This document shows positions 1 through 9,862 of a stretch of DNA of 64,000 nucleotides, one piece after another. Below the pieces are notes generated by a model that was not told the origin of the DNA, did no database searches, and worked only from the letters and a program-made list of their open reading frames with translations. A program made the translations under genes and the position numbers. The DNA is from Callorhinus ursinus (lineage: Eukaryota > Chordata > Mammalia > Carnivora > Otariidae): the NCBI RefSeq assembly GCF_003265705.1, contig NW_020313057.1, positions 691,201 to 755,200 on the forward strand, written 5' to 3'. Position 1 is the stretch's first letter, and each line of letters starts with the position of its first letter.

Positions 1-261
1 TGATATATGTATCAATGCTGTAAGCTTCCTAATAAGCACTGCTTTTCGTGGATTCCACACATTTTACTAAAATAGTAGTTCATTTTCACTTAGTTCAAAA
101 TATTTTAAATTTCTCTTGAGATTTCTTCTTTGACCCCTGTATTATTTAGAAGTATGTTGTTAATCTCTACATATTTTGGGATTTTCTGGGTATTTTTCTA
201 TTACTGTTTTTTCATTCAACTTCATTGTGGTTTGAAAGCATACATTATATGATTTCTGTTT

Positions 262-389
262 TGTTTTTGTTTTTGTTTTTTAATTAAGTAGGCTCCAGGC
301 CCAGCATGGAGCCCAACGACCCAGAGATCGAGACCTGAGCTGAGATCAAGAGTCAGACGCTTAACCGACTGAGCCACCCAGCCGCCCCT
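262..389 (-). mobile_element. CAN-SINE (truncated), minus strand
   Basis: On the minus strand it reads the tRNA-like head 'gggcggctgggtggctcag' through to a short A-rich tail at 262-282. Its body is shorter than the full SINEs nearby and diverged, so it is an older copy. Confidence 0.8.
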
Positions 390-403
390 GATATCTGTTA
401 TTT

Positions 404-631
404 AAAAAAATTTTTTTAAATGTTTATTATTTATTTTAGAGAGAGAAAAAGAGAGTGAGAGAGTGCTCCAGTGGGAGCAGGGGGGCAGAGGGAGGGGAGA
501 GAGAGAATCTTCAATCAGACTCCCTGCTAAGCCCAGAGCCCGACATGGGGCTTGATCCCAGGACCTTGAGATTGTGACCTGAGCCAAAACCAAGAGCCTG
601 CCGCTTAACTGATTGAGCCACCCAGGTGCTC
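404..631 (-). mobile_element. CAN-SINE, minus strand, with target-site duplication
   Basis: Full-length diverged carnivore SINE: A-rich tail on the left, a 'gagagaga' tract, and a tRNA-like head at the right ending 'gagccacccaggtgctc'. It is flanked by the direct repeat ctgttattt at 395-403 and 632-640. Confidence 0.88.
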
Positions 632-639
632 CTGTTATT

Positions 640-851
640 TTAAATCTGTTAAGGTGTGTTGTACGATCCAGAATGTGGTCTGTCTTGGTGAATGCTCTAT
701 GTGAGCCTGAGAAGAATGTGTATTCTATCGTTGATGTATTCTGCTGATGAAGTATTTTACAAGTGTCAGTTAATACGATTGATGTGTAGTTTTTCTGCCT
801 GTTGGACCTGTCAATTACTGATAGGGGGGTGTTGAAGTGTCCAACTACCAT
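640..851 (-). pseudogene. L1 ORF2 endonuclease fragment
   Basis: The minus-strand frame contains a GHFNTPLSVIDRSNRQK-like stretch and YTFFSGSHRAFTKTDHILD, corresponding to the catalytic GDFN region and following conserved block of the L1 endonuclease. The catalytic Asp of GDFN is replaced by His here. It is part of the surrounding old L1 and is not a functional gene. Confidence 0.75.
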
Positions 852-1344
852 AGTTCATTTGTCTGTTTCTCCTTGAAGTTCTGTTAGCTTTTATGTTATG
901 TATTTTGATGCTCCGTTGTTAGGTGCACGAACAGTGAGGATTATTAAGTCTCCTTGGATAAGTGATCCCTTTATCATTATGTAATCCCCTATTTATCCTT
1001 GATGATATTCTTTGCTCTAAAGTCTGTCTGGAATTTATATGCCTATCTGGCTTTTCCTTTTTGTTTTTAAGTGTTAGCATGGTATATCTTTCTCTGTTCT
1101 GTTACTTTTAAACTATCAGTGGCTTCATACTTAAAGTGGGTTTATTTCAGACAACATAGAATCAGATCTTATTTTTTATTTACTCTGATAGTCTCTTCTA
1201 ATTGGTATATTTAGACCATTCACATTTAAAATGATTATCAGTATACTTGGATGAATTTTTATTTATATTTTTTAAATTTTTTAGTGGTTGCCCAAGAGTC
1301 TGCAATATACTTTACAACTAATTTATTTTTTTATTTTTAAATTT

Positions 1345-1535
1345 TTTAAAAGATTTTATTTATTTATTTGACAGAGAGAGACAGTGAGAGAGGGAATACA
1401 AGCAGGGGGAGTGAGAGAGGGAGAAGCAGGCTCCCCAGGGAGCAGGGAGCCGGACGTGGGGCTCAATCCCAGGACCCTGGGATCATGACCTGAGCTGAAG
1501 GCAGATGCTTAATGACTGAGCCACCTAGGCGCTCC
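1345..1535 (-). mobile_element. CAN-SINE, minus strand, with 15-bp target-site duplication
   Basis: Starts with poly-T/'aagattttatttattta' and ends 'gagccacctaggcgctcc'. It is flanked by near-identical 15-bp direct repeats tttacaactaattta (1311-1325) and tttacagctaattta (1536-1550). It inserted into old L1 sequence. Confidence 0.92.
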
Positions 1536-1609
1536 TTTACAGCTAATTTAAATACTACTTCATTGTACAGGCACTATAAACAGTATTCTTTCTCTCTTTT
1601 TTTTTACAA

Positions 1610-2215
1610 TGTCATTTAATGAATGAATGATTGATGGATTGATTGATTTGAGTGTCGTTGACACACAGTGTTACATCAGTTTCAACTATACAATGTAGTG
1701 ATTTGACAAAGTTATACATTATGCTGTGTTCACCACGAGGTGGATACTATCTGTCCTGATACATCATTTTTAGAGTATCATTGACTATATTCCTTATAGT
1801 CAATGTGCCTTTTATTCCTGAGACTTATGCTTACCTTCTGGCAACCATCAGTTCTCTGTATTTATAGGTCTGATTCTGTTTTTTGTTCGTTCATTTATTA
1901 TTATGTTTTAGATTCCACCTATGAGTGGAATCATATAAAATTTGTCTTTCCCAATCTGACTTATTTCACTTAGCATAATACACTTTAGGTCCATTCATAT
2001 TGTCTCAAATGACATAACATCATCCTTTTTTATGGCTCTGTGATAATTCACGGACGTGGGTGTGTATATATGTACACCAGGTCCTCCTTACCCATTCATC
2101 CATTGATGGACACTTAGACTGCTTCCATATCTTGACTATTGTTAATGCTGCAGTAAACATAGGGGTGCATATATCTTTTTGAATTAGTGAACAGTATCCT
2201 TATTCCTACCTCTTG
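1610..2215 (-). mobile_element. LINE-1 3' end, minus strand, 5'-truncated
   Basis: The reverse complement is an L1 3'UTR plus the C-terminal end of ORF2. The landmark 'gacttatttcacttagcataat' region (at about 1960) and 'cattgatggacacttagactgc' region (at about 2100) are typical of the end of ORF2. It is diverged and about 0.6 kb long. Confidence 0.85.
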
Positions 2216-2420
2216 TCACTTAGGATATTGCTGTCATTCATTTTTCATATCCATAAGCAATAACCAATACATTGTTTGCTATAATTATAAAGTTATCTCT
2301 GTGACTAGTTAATAACTTTATATAACTTTTATTCCTTTTCTAATTGTCTACCTTTCTTTATGTAGTTCTGAGTTTCTGACCTTTATCTGATGTTTACCAT
2401 TTGCCTCTGAAGAGCCTTTT

Positions 2421-2616
2421 TTATTTTATTTTTTTAGAGAGCGCGTGCATGCATGCATGTGTGAGTGGGAGCTGGGGGAAGGGACAGAGGGAGAGAATGA
2501 ATCTTAAGCAGGCTCCACACTCAGCATGGTGCAGGGCTTGATCTCACGACCGCAAGCTCATGACCTGAGCCAGAACCAAGACTCATGCTTAACCGACTGA
2601 GCCACTCAGACACCCC
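2421..2616 (-). mobile_element. CAN-SINE, minus strand
   Basis: T-rich start, 'gagagcgcgtgcatgcatgcatg' region, and tRNA-like head ending 'gagccactcagacacccc'. Flanked by imperfect repeats ctgaagagc (2407) and ctgaagaac (2617). It is diverged, an older copy. Confidence 0.85.
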
Positions 2617-3076
2617 CTGAAGAACTTCTTTTAATATTTTTTCTCAAAGCAAATCCATTGGCAACGGTTTCCCTCAATTTTTCTTAGTATGAGAAAGTCA
2701 AGGATAATTTTGCTGGATGTAGACTTGCTGGCTGGTGGGTTTGTTTCTTCAACACTTCAGTATTTGTTTCTATTCTCTTCTTCCATGCATGGTTTTTGAA
2801 GAGAAGGCCAATGTAGTTTTTATTCTTGTTCATATATAAGTAGTGTTTTGTCTTTTTTTCTCTCTGGATTCTTTAAATGTTTACTCTTTGTCTTTGATTT
2901 TCTTCAGTTTGAATATGGTATACCTAGGTGTAAATTTTTTGTTAATTATCTTTGTAGGTAAATATCCTATCCTTAAGCTTTGGTAAATATTCAAGGTGGA
3001 TATGTTGGTTTGGTGGTTTGGGTCTATCATTAAATTTGGAAAATTCTCAGCCATTAGAACTTGAGGTATTTCTTCT

Positions 3077-3280
3077 TCTTTTTTTTTTTTTTTTAAAGAT
3101 TTTATTTATTTGACAGAGCGAGACACAGCGAGACAGGGAACACAAGCAGGTGGAGTGGGAGAGGGAGAAGCAGGCTTCCCGCTGAGCAGGGAGCCCGATG
3201 CGGGGCTCGATCCTAGGACCCTGGGACCATGACCTGAGCTGAAGGCAGATGCTTAGCGATGGAGCCACCCAGGCTTTCCG
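3077..3280 (-). mobile_element. CAN-SINE, minus strand, with perfect 21-bp target-site duplication
   Basis: Full-length SINE with a long poly-T, 'aaagattttatttatttgac' and a tRNA-like head. The direct repeats at 3056-3076 and 3281-3301 are identical over 21 bp, which suggests a fairly recent insertion even though the head end (gccacccaggctttcc) has mutated. Confidence 0.95.
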
Positions 3281-4921
3281 AGAACTTGAGGTATTTCTTC
3301 TGTTCCATTCTCTCTCTTTTTTTTTGGCTCTGGCATTCCTGTTATGTGTATGTTATACCTCTAGTAGTTGTCCCATCGTTTTTGGATATTCTCTCCCATT
3401 ATTTTAATTCTTTTTTTCCTCTTTGTTTTTCAGTTTGTCAAGTTGATGTTGACTTGTCTTCAAGCTCACATGACTGTGCCAAATCTGCTGATAGGCTCAT
3501 CAAAGACCTTTATTGATCTGTTTGGATTTCTAACATTTCCTTTTGATTCTTAGAGTTGCCTTCTTTCTGCTTACATTATGTGGGGTGTCCCTGCATGTTG
3601 GCTTATTTTCCACTGAAGCCTTCCCATGTCAACCAGAGTCATCTTCTGTCCTCATTCTGATAATTCCAGAGGCTTTGTCCTGAGTCTGGTTCTGTTGCTT
3701 GCCTTGTCTCTTTAGACTATGTGTTTGCCTTTTAGTTTGCCTTGTAATTTTGTTGAAAGCCAGACATGATGCCTTAGGGAAGAGGAACTGGGGTAAAAAG
3801 GCCTTTAATGTGAGGTTTGTTTGCTGTACATACAGGATTCATAGGCTAGAATTTCCTCCATTATTCTTGTTTTTGTCTTTCCTGTTGTCTTTGGGTTTCC
3901 TAGAGATTCCTTCTTAGTAGTGTTTGATCATTGTAGTTGTTTAGCTATAATCTTGTTATCATGTGGGAACCCTGTTGATGAGGTGTGGGAAGGGGAGAAG
4001 TTTTCTAAAATTCTGTTAGTAAGCTTGGGCTCCTGGGCCGCGACCTTCCAAAATGCTTTCCAGCATTTTTCTTTCCTTACGTGAAATAGGAAGGTAAGAG
4101 GAGGCTGGAGTTGGGTATTAACTTCTCCCATGTTGGTTGGGGTCCAGTAAATCATTTCTTCTTTTTTAAGGAGAGCAGAATGTTTTGGTCTCACTTCAGG
4201 GTTGTGTTGTGTCTTCCCTTCCACTGCGAGAAGCAACAAGGGATTTTTCTCATTGAATTTTTCACCCTGAGAACCTGGTGGGGTTCCTAGAGCCTGGGTC
4301 CCCAGGAGTTTTTTTCTCTCAAGCTATTTGATAGCTTACTCTGTAGAAATGAGTCAGCTATCCCGTAAGCATTCCTATCAGTTGCTGGCTCTAGTGGCTG
4401 TTTCTGCTGTTGGGAAGCTGTGATTCTCAACCACCTGTCTCTACGTTTTCCAGTATGGTGGTTTGCCTTCTGACCTCAGTTCTCTAATGGATCGAAGAGT
4501 GGTTGCTTATATTCTGTTTAATCAATGTTTTTCTTGTTCTGAGGATGGGAGTGATGCTAGCTGGAAACCAGCTACAACTCTCATAAAGAATTATAATATG
4601 GTTCTGTATTTTTTAATACATGGGCCATATCTAAACTTTTAGTGCATATATCCATTATTATACTCTGTTTAACTGTCATCTACCCTTAGTTTTACAGATA
4701 TCTCTATATTTTATACCTACATCCATTTACACTGGCCCTCAAGTCAGTCTCTTTGGTTATTTTGATTGCTTGAGCTCCATGTGACAGATTTTGTAGGAAG
4801 GGCCAAAAAATGAATATTTCCAGGGTTTTTTGCATGTTCATGATAGATAAGTATTTGTACCCTTCTTACTTAAAGGTCAGTTTTATTGGATTATAGACTC
4901 ACAGTTTCTTTCCTGGAGGTT

Positions 4922-5116
4922 TTTTTGTTTTGTTTTGTTTTAAGATTTTATTTATTTATTTGAGAGAGAGAACACAAGTGGGGGGGCATGGGGGCAGAGG
5001 GAGAAGCAGACTCCCCACTGAGCAAGGAGCCTGACGGGGGGCTTGATCCCAGGACCCTGGGATCATGACCTGAGCCGAAGGCAGATGCTCAGTTGACTGA
5101 GCCACCCAGATGCCTC
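4922..5116 (-). mobile_element. CAN-SINE, minus strand
   Basis: A (tttg)n/poly-T tail, 'taagattttatttatttatt', then the body and head ending 'gagccacccagatgcc'. The target-site repeat is not clear ('tcacag' occurs on both sides). Confidence 0.88.
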
Positions 5117-8100
5117 ACAGATAGTTTGTTTTCAGTGTTGAGTTGTATGAGTTCTGTATATATTTTGGATATTAACCCCTTATTGGGGATAACGTTTGCA
5201 GATATCTTCTCCCAGTCAGTAGCTTGCCTTTTTGTTTCACTGATGGCTTCCTTCTCTTTGCAAAAGCCTTTTAGTTTGATGTAGTCCCAATAGTTTATTT
5301 TTGCTTTTGTTGCCCTTGCCTGAGGAGATAGATCCAAAAGTTGACTGTTTTATTTTAGGAGTTTTATGGTTTCATGTCTTACATTTAGGTCTTTAATCCA
5401 TTTTGAATCTACTTTTTATGTGGTGTAAGAAAGTGGCTCAGTTTAATTTTTTTTTTTTTTTTTTTTGCATGGAGTTTTTCAGTTTTGTCTTGCTCCAGAT
5501 CTTAGAAGAAAAGCTTTCAGATTTTCACCACTGAGTATGATGTTATTATCTGTGGGTTTGTCATATACGGTCTTTATTATGTTGAAATATGTTGCCTCTT
5601 TCCATTTTGTTGAGTCTTTATCATGAGTGGATGTTGAATTTTGGTAAATAGTTTTTCTTCGTCTGTTGAAATGATAGGATTTTTTATCCTTTGTTTTGTT
5701 AATATATATCAATTAATTTGCAAATATTGAACCATCCTGGCATGCCTGGAATAAACCTCACTTGATCATGGTGTATGATCCATTTACTGTATTTTGAATT
5801 TGGTTTGGTAACACATGATTGGAGAATTTTGGCTCTGTGTTCCTCAGGGTTATTGGCTAGTGATTTTCTTTTTCTGTAGTATCTTTGTCTAATTTGGTTT
5901 TGGTAATACTGGCTTTGTAAAATGAATTTGCAAGTATTCACTTCAGTTTTTTGGAATAGTTTGAGAAGGATAGTTACTAACTCTTCTTTAAATGTTTGGT
6001 AGAATTTGTCTGTGAGGCTGTTTGATCCTGGACTTTAGGGGAGTTTTTTGATTACCAGTACGATTTTGTTACTAGTTATTGGTCTGTTCAGATTTTCTAT
6101 TTCTTTTTAATTCAGTCTTTGAAGATTGTATATTTCTAGGAATTTATCCATTTCTTCTAGGTTGACTAATTGTTGCATATATTAGTTCATAGGAGACTTT
6201 CATAATCCTTTGTATTTCTGTGCAGTTGGCTGTAACTTCTCTTTCATTTCTGATTTTATTTGAGCCCTCTGTCTTTTTTTCCTTGATGAATCTGGCTAAA
6301 GGCTTATCAGTTTAATCTTTTCAAAAAAACCAGCTTTTCGTTTTACTCATCTTTTCTATTTTTTTGGTTCCTATTTCCTTTATTTCCACTTTGATCCTTA
6401 TTATTTTCTTCTTTCTATTAACTTTGGGTTTTGCTTGTTTTTCTGGTTTTTTTCGGTGTAAGGTTAGATTGTTTGAGATTTTTCTTGTTTCTTGAGGTAC
6501 ATCTGTATTACTGTTAAGCTTCCCTGTTAGACTGCTTCTGCTGTCTTCCGTAGATTTTAGAATGTGTCCATTTTCATTTATGTCAAGGTATTTTTGGATT
6601 TCCTTGTAGATATCTTTGTTGACCTGTTGTTTGTTTCGTAACATGTTTAGTCTCCACGTGTTTGGCTTTTTCCACTTTTCTTGTAATTGATTTCTAGTTT
6701 TATACTGTTGTGGTTTGAAAGGATGCTTGATAGAATTTCAGTTTTCTTAAATTTATTGAGATTTGTTTTGTGGCCTAACATGTGATCTGTCCTGGAGAAT
6801 GTGCCATGTGCACTTGAAAAGAACGTGTATTCTGCTGCTTTTGGATGGATTATTCTGTACATATCTGGTAAGTCCATCTGATCTAATGTGTAAGGCCGCT
6901 GTGTCCTTACTGATTTTCTGTATGGATGATCTATCCACTGATGTAAGTAGGGTGTTAAAGTCCCCTACTATTATTACTGTCAATTTTTGCCTTTACGTCC
7001 GTTAATATTTGCTTTATATATTTAGGTGCTGCCACGTTGGGTGCCTAGATATTTAAAGTTGTTATAGTCTCTTGTCGGATTCATCCCTTTCTCATTATAT
7101 AATGCCCTACTTTGTGTCTTGTTGCAGTGTTTGTTTTAGTCTATTTAGTCTAAGTATTACTACCCATGCTTTTCTTTGCATTTCCATTTGAATGGAATAT
7201 CTTTTTCCATCTCTTTCCGTCTGTGAATGTCTTTAGATCTTACATGAGTCTTTTGTAGGCAGCATATTACTGGGTCACTTTTTTTTTTTTTTTTTTTTTA
7301 ATCCATTCAGTCACTTTGTCTTTTGACTGGAGCATTTAGTCTTTTTACATTTAAAGTAATTTCTGATAGGTATGTACTTATTGCCGTTTTGTTCCTTATT
7401 TTCTGGTTGGTTTTGTAGTTCTGTTCCTTTATTCTCTTACTGTCTTCCTTTGTGAGCTGATGATTTTCTCTAGTGTTATGTTTGGATTCTTTTTATTTGT
7501 GTACCTAGTAGAGGTTTTGGTTTGTGGTTACCATGAGGTCTGTATGTAACACCCTGTGTATATACCCCATGTGTTTTAAGTTGATGGTGTAAATTCGAAC
7601 ACAGTCTAAAAACACTACGCTTTTAACCCCCTTCCAGATTTTGTTTTTGATGTCATATTTTACATTTTAAAATTTTGTGTACTCTTAACTAATTATTATA
7701 GATAGAGTTGATTTTATAACTTCTTTTATTTACCATGAGCTTTATATGTGGTTGATCCACTGCCTTTATTATATGTTTGCTTTACCAGTGAGATTTTTTT
7801 CTTTCATGATTTTCTTAATTTTAATTATGGCCTTTTCTTTTTTGCTTAATGAAATCCCTTTAACATTTTGTAAAACTAGTTTAGTGGTGATGAACTCCTT
7901 TAACTTTTGTTTTTTCTGGGATACTCTTTATTTCCCTTTCAATTCTGAAGGATAACCTTGTCAGATAGAATATTCTTGGCTATAGGTTTTTTCCTTTCAG
8001 CACTTTGACTATATCATGCCACTCTCTCTGGCCTGCAGAGTTTCTGCTGAAACATCAGCTGATGGCCTAATAGTTTCCCTTTCAACTTTTTGCTTCTATC

Positions 8101-8118
8101 TTGTAGCTCTTAAAATTC
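5117..8118 (-). mobile_element. Ancient near full-length LINE-1, 3' part, minus strand
   Basis: In reverse complement this is L1 ORF2. ORF2 C-terminal sequence lies at 5120-5450, reverse-transcriptase-region sequence at about 5480-6320, the linker at 6320-6650 and the endonuclease region at 6650-7200. From 7250 to 8118 it follows the ancient L1M arrangement. The element continues at 9861-11480 after a younger L1 inserted into it. Many stops and shifts make it inactive. An internal deletion is likely at about 5450, where C-terminal sequence abuts RT-region sequence at a T-run. Confidence 0.85.
6647..6983 (-). pseudogene. L1 ORF2 endonuclease fragment
   Basis: Two overlapping minus-strand frames give VGDFNTLLTSVDRSS and YTFFSSAHGTFSRTDHMLGH, the GDFN catalytic block and the following block of the L1 endonuclease. 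The change of frame between the two blocks shows a frameshift in this dead copy. Confidence 0.85.
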
Positions 8119-8399
8119 TTTTTTTAAAAAAATGTTACTATGTTAATCACCATACATTACATCATTGGTTTTTGTTGTAGTGTTCCATGATTCATTGTTT
8201 GCGTATAACACCCAGTGCTCCATTCAATACGTGCCCTCTTTAATACCCATCACCAGGCTAACCCATCCTCCCACCCCCTCTCCTCTAGAACCCTCAGTTT
8301 GTTTTTCAGAGTCCATAGTCTCTCATGGTTTGTCTTCCCCTCCGATTCCCCCCCCTTCATTTTACCCTTAATATCTTCTTCGTTTTTTTTTTTTTTTTA

Positions 8400-8499
8400 N
8401 NNNNNNNNNNNNNNNNNNNNNNNNNNNNNNNNNNNNNNNNNNNNNNNNNNNNNNNNNNNNNNNNNNNNNNNNNNNNNNNNNNNNNNNNNNNNNNNNNNN
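8400..8499. other. Assembly gap of 100 N
   Basis: Exactly 100 N, a conventional gap size that need not reflect the true length. It follows a poly-T run and sits in the 3'UTR of the younger L1, where a repeated C-rich motif occurs on both sides. Confidence 0.99.
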
Positions 8500-8559
8500 T
8501 CCCTCCCACCCCCCACCACTCCAGCAACCCTCAGTTTGTTTCCTGAGATTAAGAATTCC

Positions 8560-9258
8560 TCATATCAGTGAGATCATATGATACATGTCTTTCTCTGATT
8601 GACTTATTTTGCTCAGCATAATACCCTCTAGTTCCATCCACATCGTTGCAAATGGCAAGAGTTCATTCCTTTTGATGGCTGCATAGTATTCCATTTTATA
8701 TATATACCACATCTTCTTTATCCATTCATCTGTTGATGGACATCTTGGCTCCTTCCACAGTTTGGCTATTGTGGACATTGCTGCTATAAGCATTGGGGTG
8801 CACGTGCCCCTTCGGATCACTACATTTGTATCTTTGGGGTAAATACCCAGTAGTGCAATTGCTGGGTCATAGGGTAGCTCTATTTTCAACTTTTTGAGGA
8901 GCCTCCATACTGTTTTCCAGAGTGGTTGCACCAGCTTGCATTCCCACCAGCAGTGTAGGAGGGTTCCCCTTTCTCCGCATCCCCGCCAACATCTGTCTTT
9001 TCCTGACTTGCTAACTTTAGCCATTCCGACTGGTGTGAGGTGGTATCTCATTGAGGTTTTGATTTGGATTTCCCTGATGCTGAGCAATGTTGAGCCTTTT
9101 TTCATGTGTCTGTTGGCCATGTGGATGTCTTCTTTGGAAAAATGTCTGTTCATGTCTTCTGCCCATTTCTTGATTGGATTATTTGTTCTTTGGGTGTTGA
9201 GTTTGATAAGTTCTTTATTGATTTTGGGTACGCCCTTTATCTGGTATGTCATTTGCAA
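8560..9258 (-). pseudogene. L1 ORF2 C-terminal fragment
   Basis: A 232-codon minus-strand frame that runs to the ORF2 terminus. It contains the cysteine-rich motif [19 protein letters not shown], then [14 protein letters not shown] and [19 protein letters not shown], all hallmarks of the L1 ORF2p C-terminal domain. ORF2p is the L1 endonuclease/reverse transcriptase. Upstream the frame shifts into the 9215-9538 fragment, so the protein is broken; the RT domain is absent from this strand. Confidence 0.92.
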
Positions 9259-9538
9259 ATATCTTCTCCCATTCTGTCAGTTGTCTTTTGGTTTTGTTGA
9301 CTGTTTCTTTTGCTGTGCAAAAGCTTTTTATCTTGATGAAGTCCCAATAGTTCATTTTTGCCCTTGCTTCCCTTGTCTTTGGTGATGTTTCTAGGAAGAA
9401 GTTGCTGTGTCTGAGGTCGAAGAGGTTGCTGCCTGTGTTCTCCTTTAGGATTTTGATGGACTCCTGTCTCACGTTTAGGTCTTTCAACCATTTGGAGTCT
9501 ATTTTTGTGTGTGGTGTAAGGAGATGGTCCAGTTTCAT
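9215..9538 (-). pseudogene. L1 ORF2 fragment upstream of the C-terminal domain
   Basis: The minus-strand frame contains [20 protein letters not shown] and [20 protein letters not shown], the conserved ORF2 segment just N-terminal to the cysteine-rich end. It overlaps the neighbouring fragment in another frame, which shows a frameshift at about 9215-9258. Confidence 0.9.
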
Positions 9539-9694
9539 TCTTCTGTACGTGGCTGTCCAATTTTCCCAACACTATTTGTTGAAGAGACTCTTTTTTTCCA
9601 TTGGACATTCTTTCCTGCTTTGTTGAAGATTAGTTGACCATAGAGTTGAGGGTCCATTTCTGGGCTCTCTATTCTGTTGCATTGTTCTGTGTGT

Positions 9695-9862
9695 TCTCAA
9701 TGGGGAAAAACTGAGAGCTTTCCCCCTAAGGTCAGGAACATGGCAGGGATGTCCACTATCACCACTGCTATTCAACATAGTACTAGAAGTCCTAGCCACA
9801 GCAGTCAGACAACAAAAAGAAATAAAAGGCATCCGAATTGGCAAAGAAGTCAAACTTTCTCT
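9695..9862 (+). mobile_element. Inverted LINE-1 ORF2 segment (5' inversion)
   Basis: On the + strand this reads L1 ORF2 reverse-transcriptase-region sequence: 'aatggggaaaaactgagagc', a block for [16 protein letters not shown] residues, and 'ggcaaagaagtcaaac', just before the catalytic FADD motif. It is opposite in orientation to the adjoining L1 3' segment and comes from a more 5' part of ORF2, with the intervening part missing. Confidence 0.88.

Larger units (their letters stand above)
1..1344 (-). mobile_element. Old LINE-1 remnant, minus strand (EN-to-RT part of ORF2)
   Basis: The reverse complement reads as decayed L1 ORF2. At 640-851 it gives a VGHFNTPLSVIDRS-like peptide followed by YTFFSGSHRAF, the C-terminal half of the L1 endonuclease domain. 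Positions 1-260 correspond to the segment between endonuclease and reverse transcriptase. Two SINEs interrupt it at 262-389 and 404-631. Stops and frameshifts are frequent, so it is inactive. The right-hand boundary is approximate; L1-like sequence resumes after the SINE ending at 1535. Confidence 0.8.
2216..4921 (-). mobile_element. Old LINE-1 (5' half / 5'UTR-like), minus strand
   Basis: Low-complexity, T-rich sequence that I recognise as the reverse complement of ancient mammalian L1 (L1M class). The blocks around 2640-3070 and 3290-3430 resemble the ORF1-proximal region, and 3700-3900 resembles the 5' region ('gccagacatgatg' block). Interrupted by SINEs at 2421-2616 and 3077-3280. Beyond about 3900 the similarity fades; 4000-4900 may be unique intron. 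No intact frame. Confidence 0.55.
8119..9694 (-). mobile_element. Younger carnivore LINE-1 3' segment, minus strand, nested
   Basis: High similarity to the carnivore L1 3' end: two-part 3'UTR (8130-8560, interrupted by the N gap), then the ORF2 C-terminus. It lies inside the older L1 and is joined at about 9694 to an inverted ORF2 segment, the structure expected of a twin-primed insertion. The target-site repeat could not be established. Confidence 0.88.

Noticed and set aside
402..851. 149-codon minus-strand frame as a gene
   Set aside because: The middle is SINE, the start is a fragment of L1 ORF2 endonuclease; not a gene.
8560..9258. 232-codon minus-strand frame as a host gene
   Set aside because: It is the C-terminal part of L1 ORF2, with its upstream frame broken.
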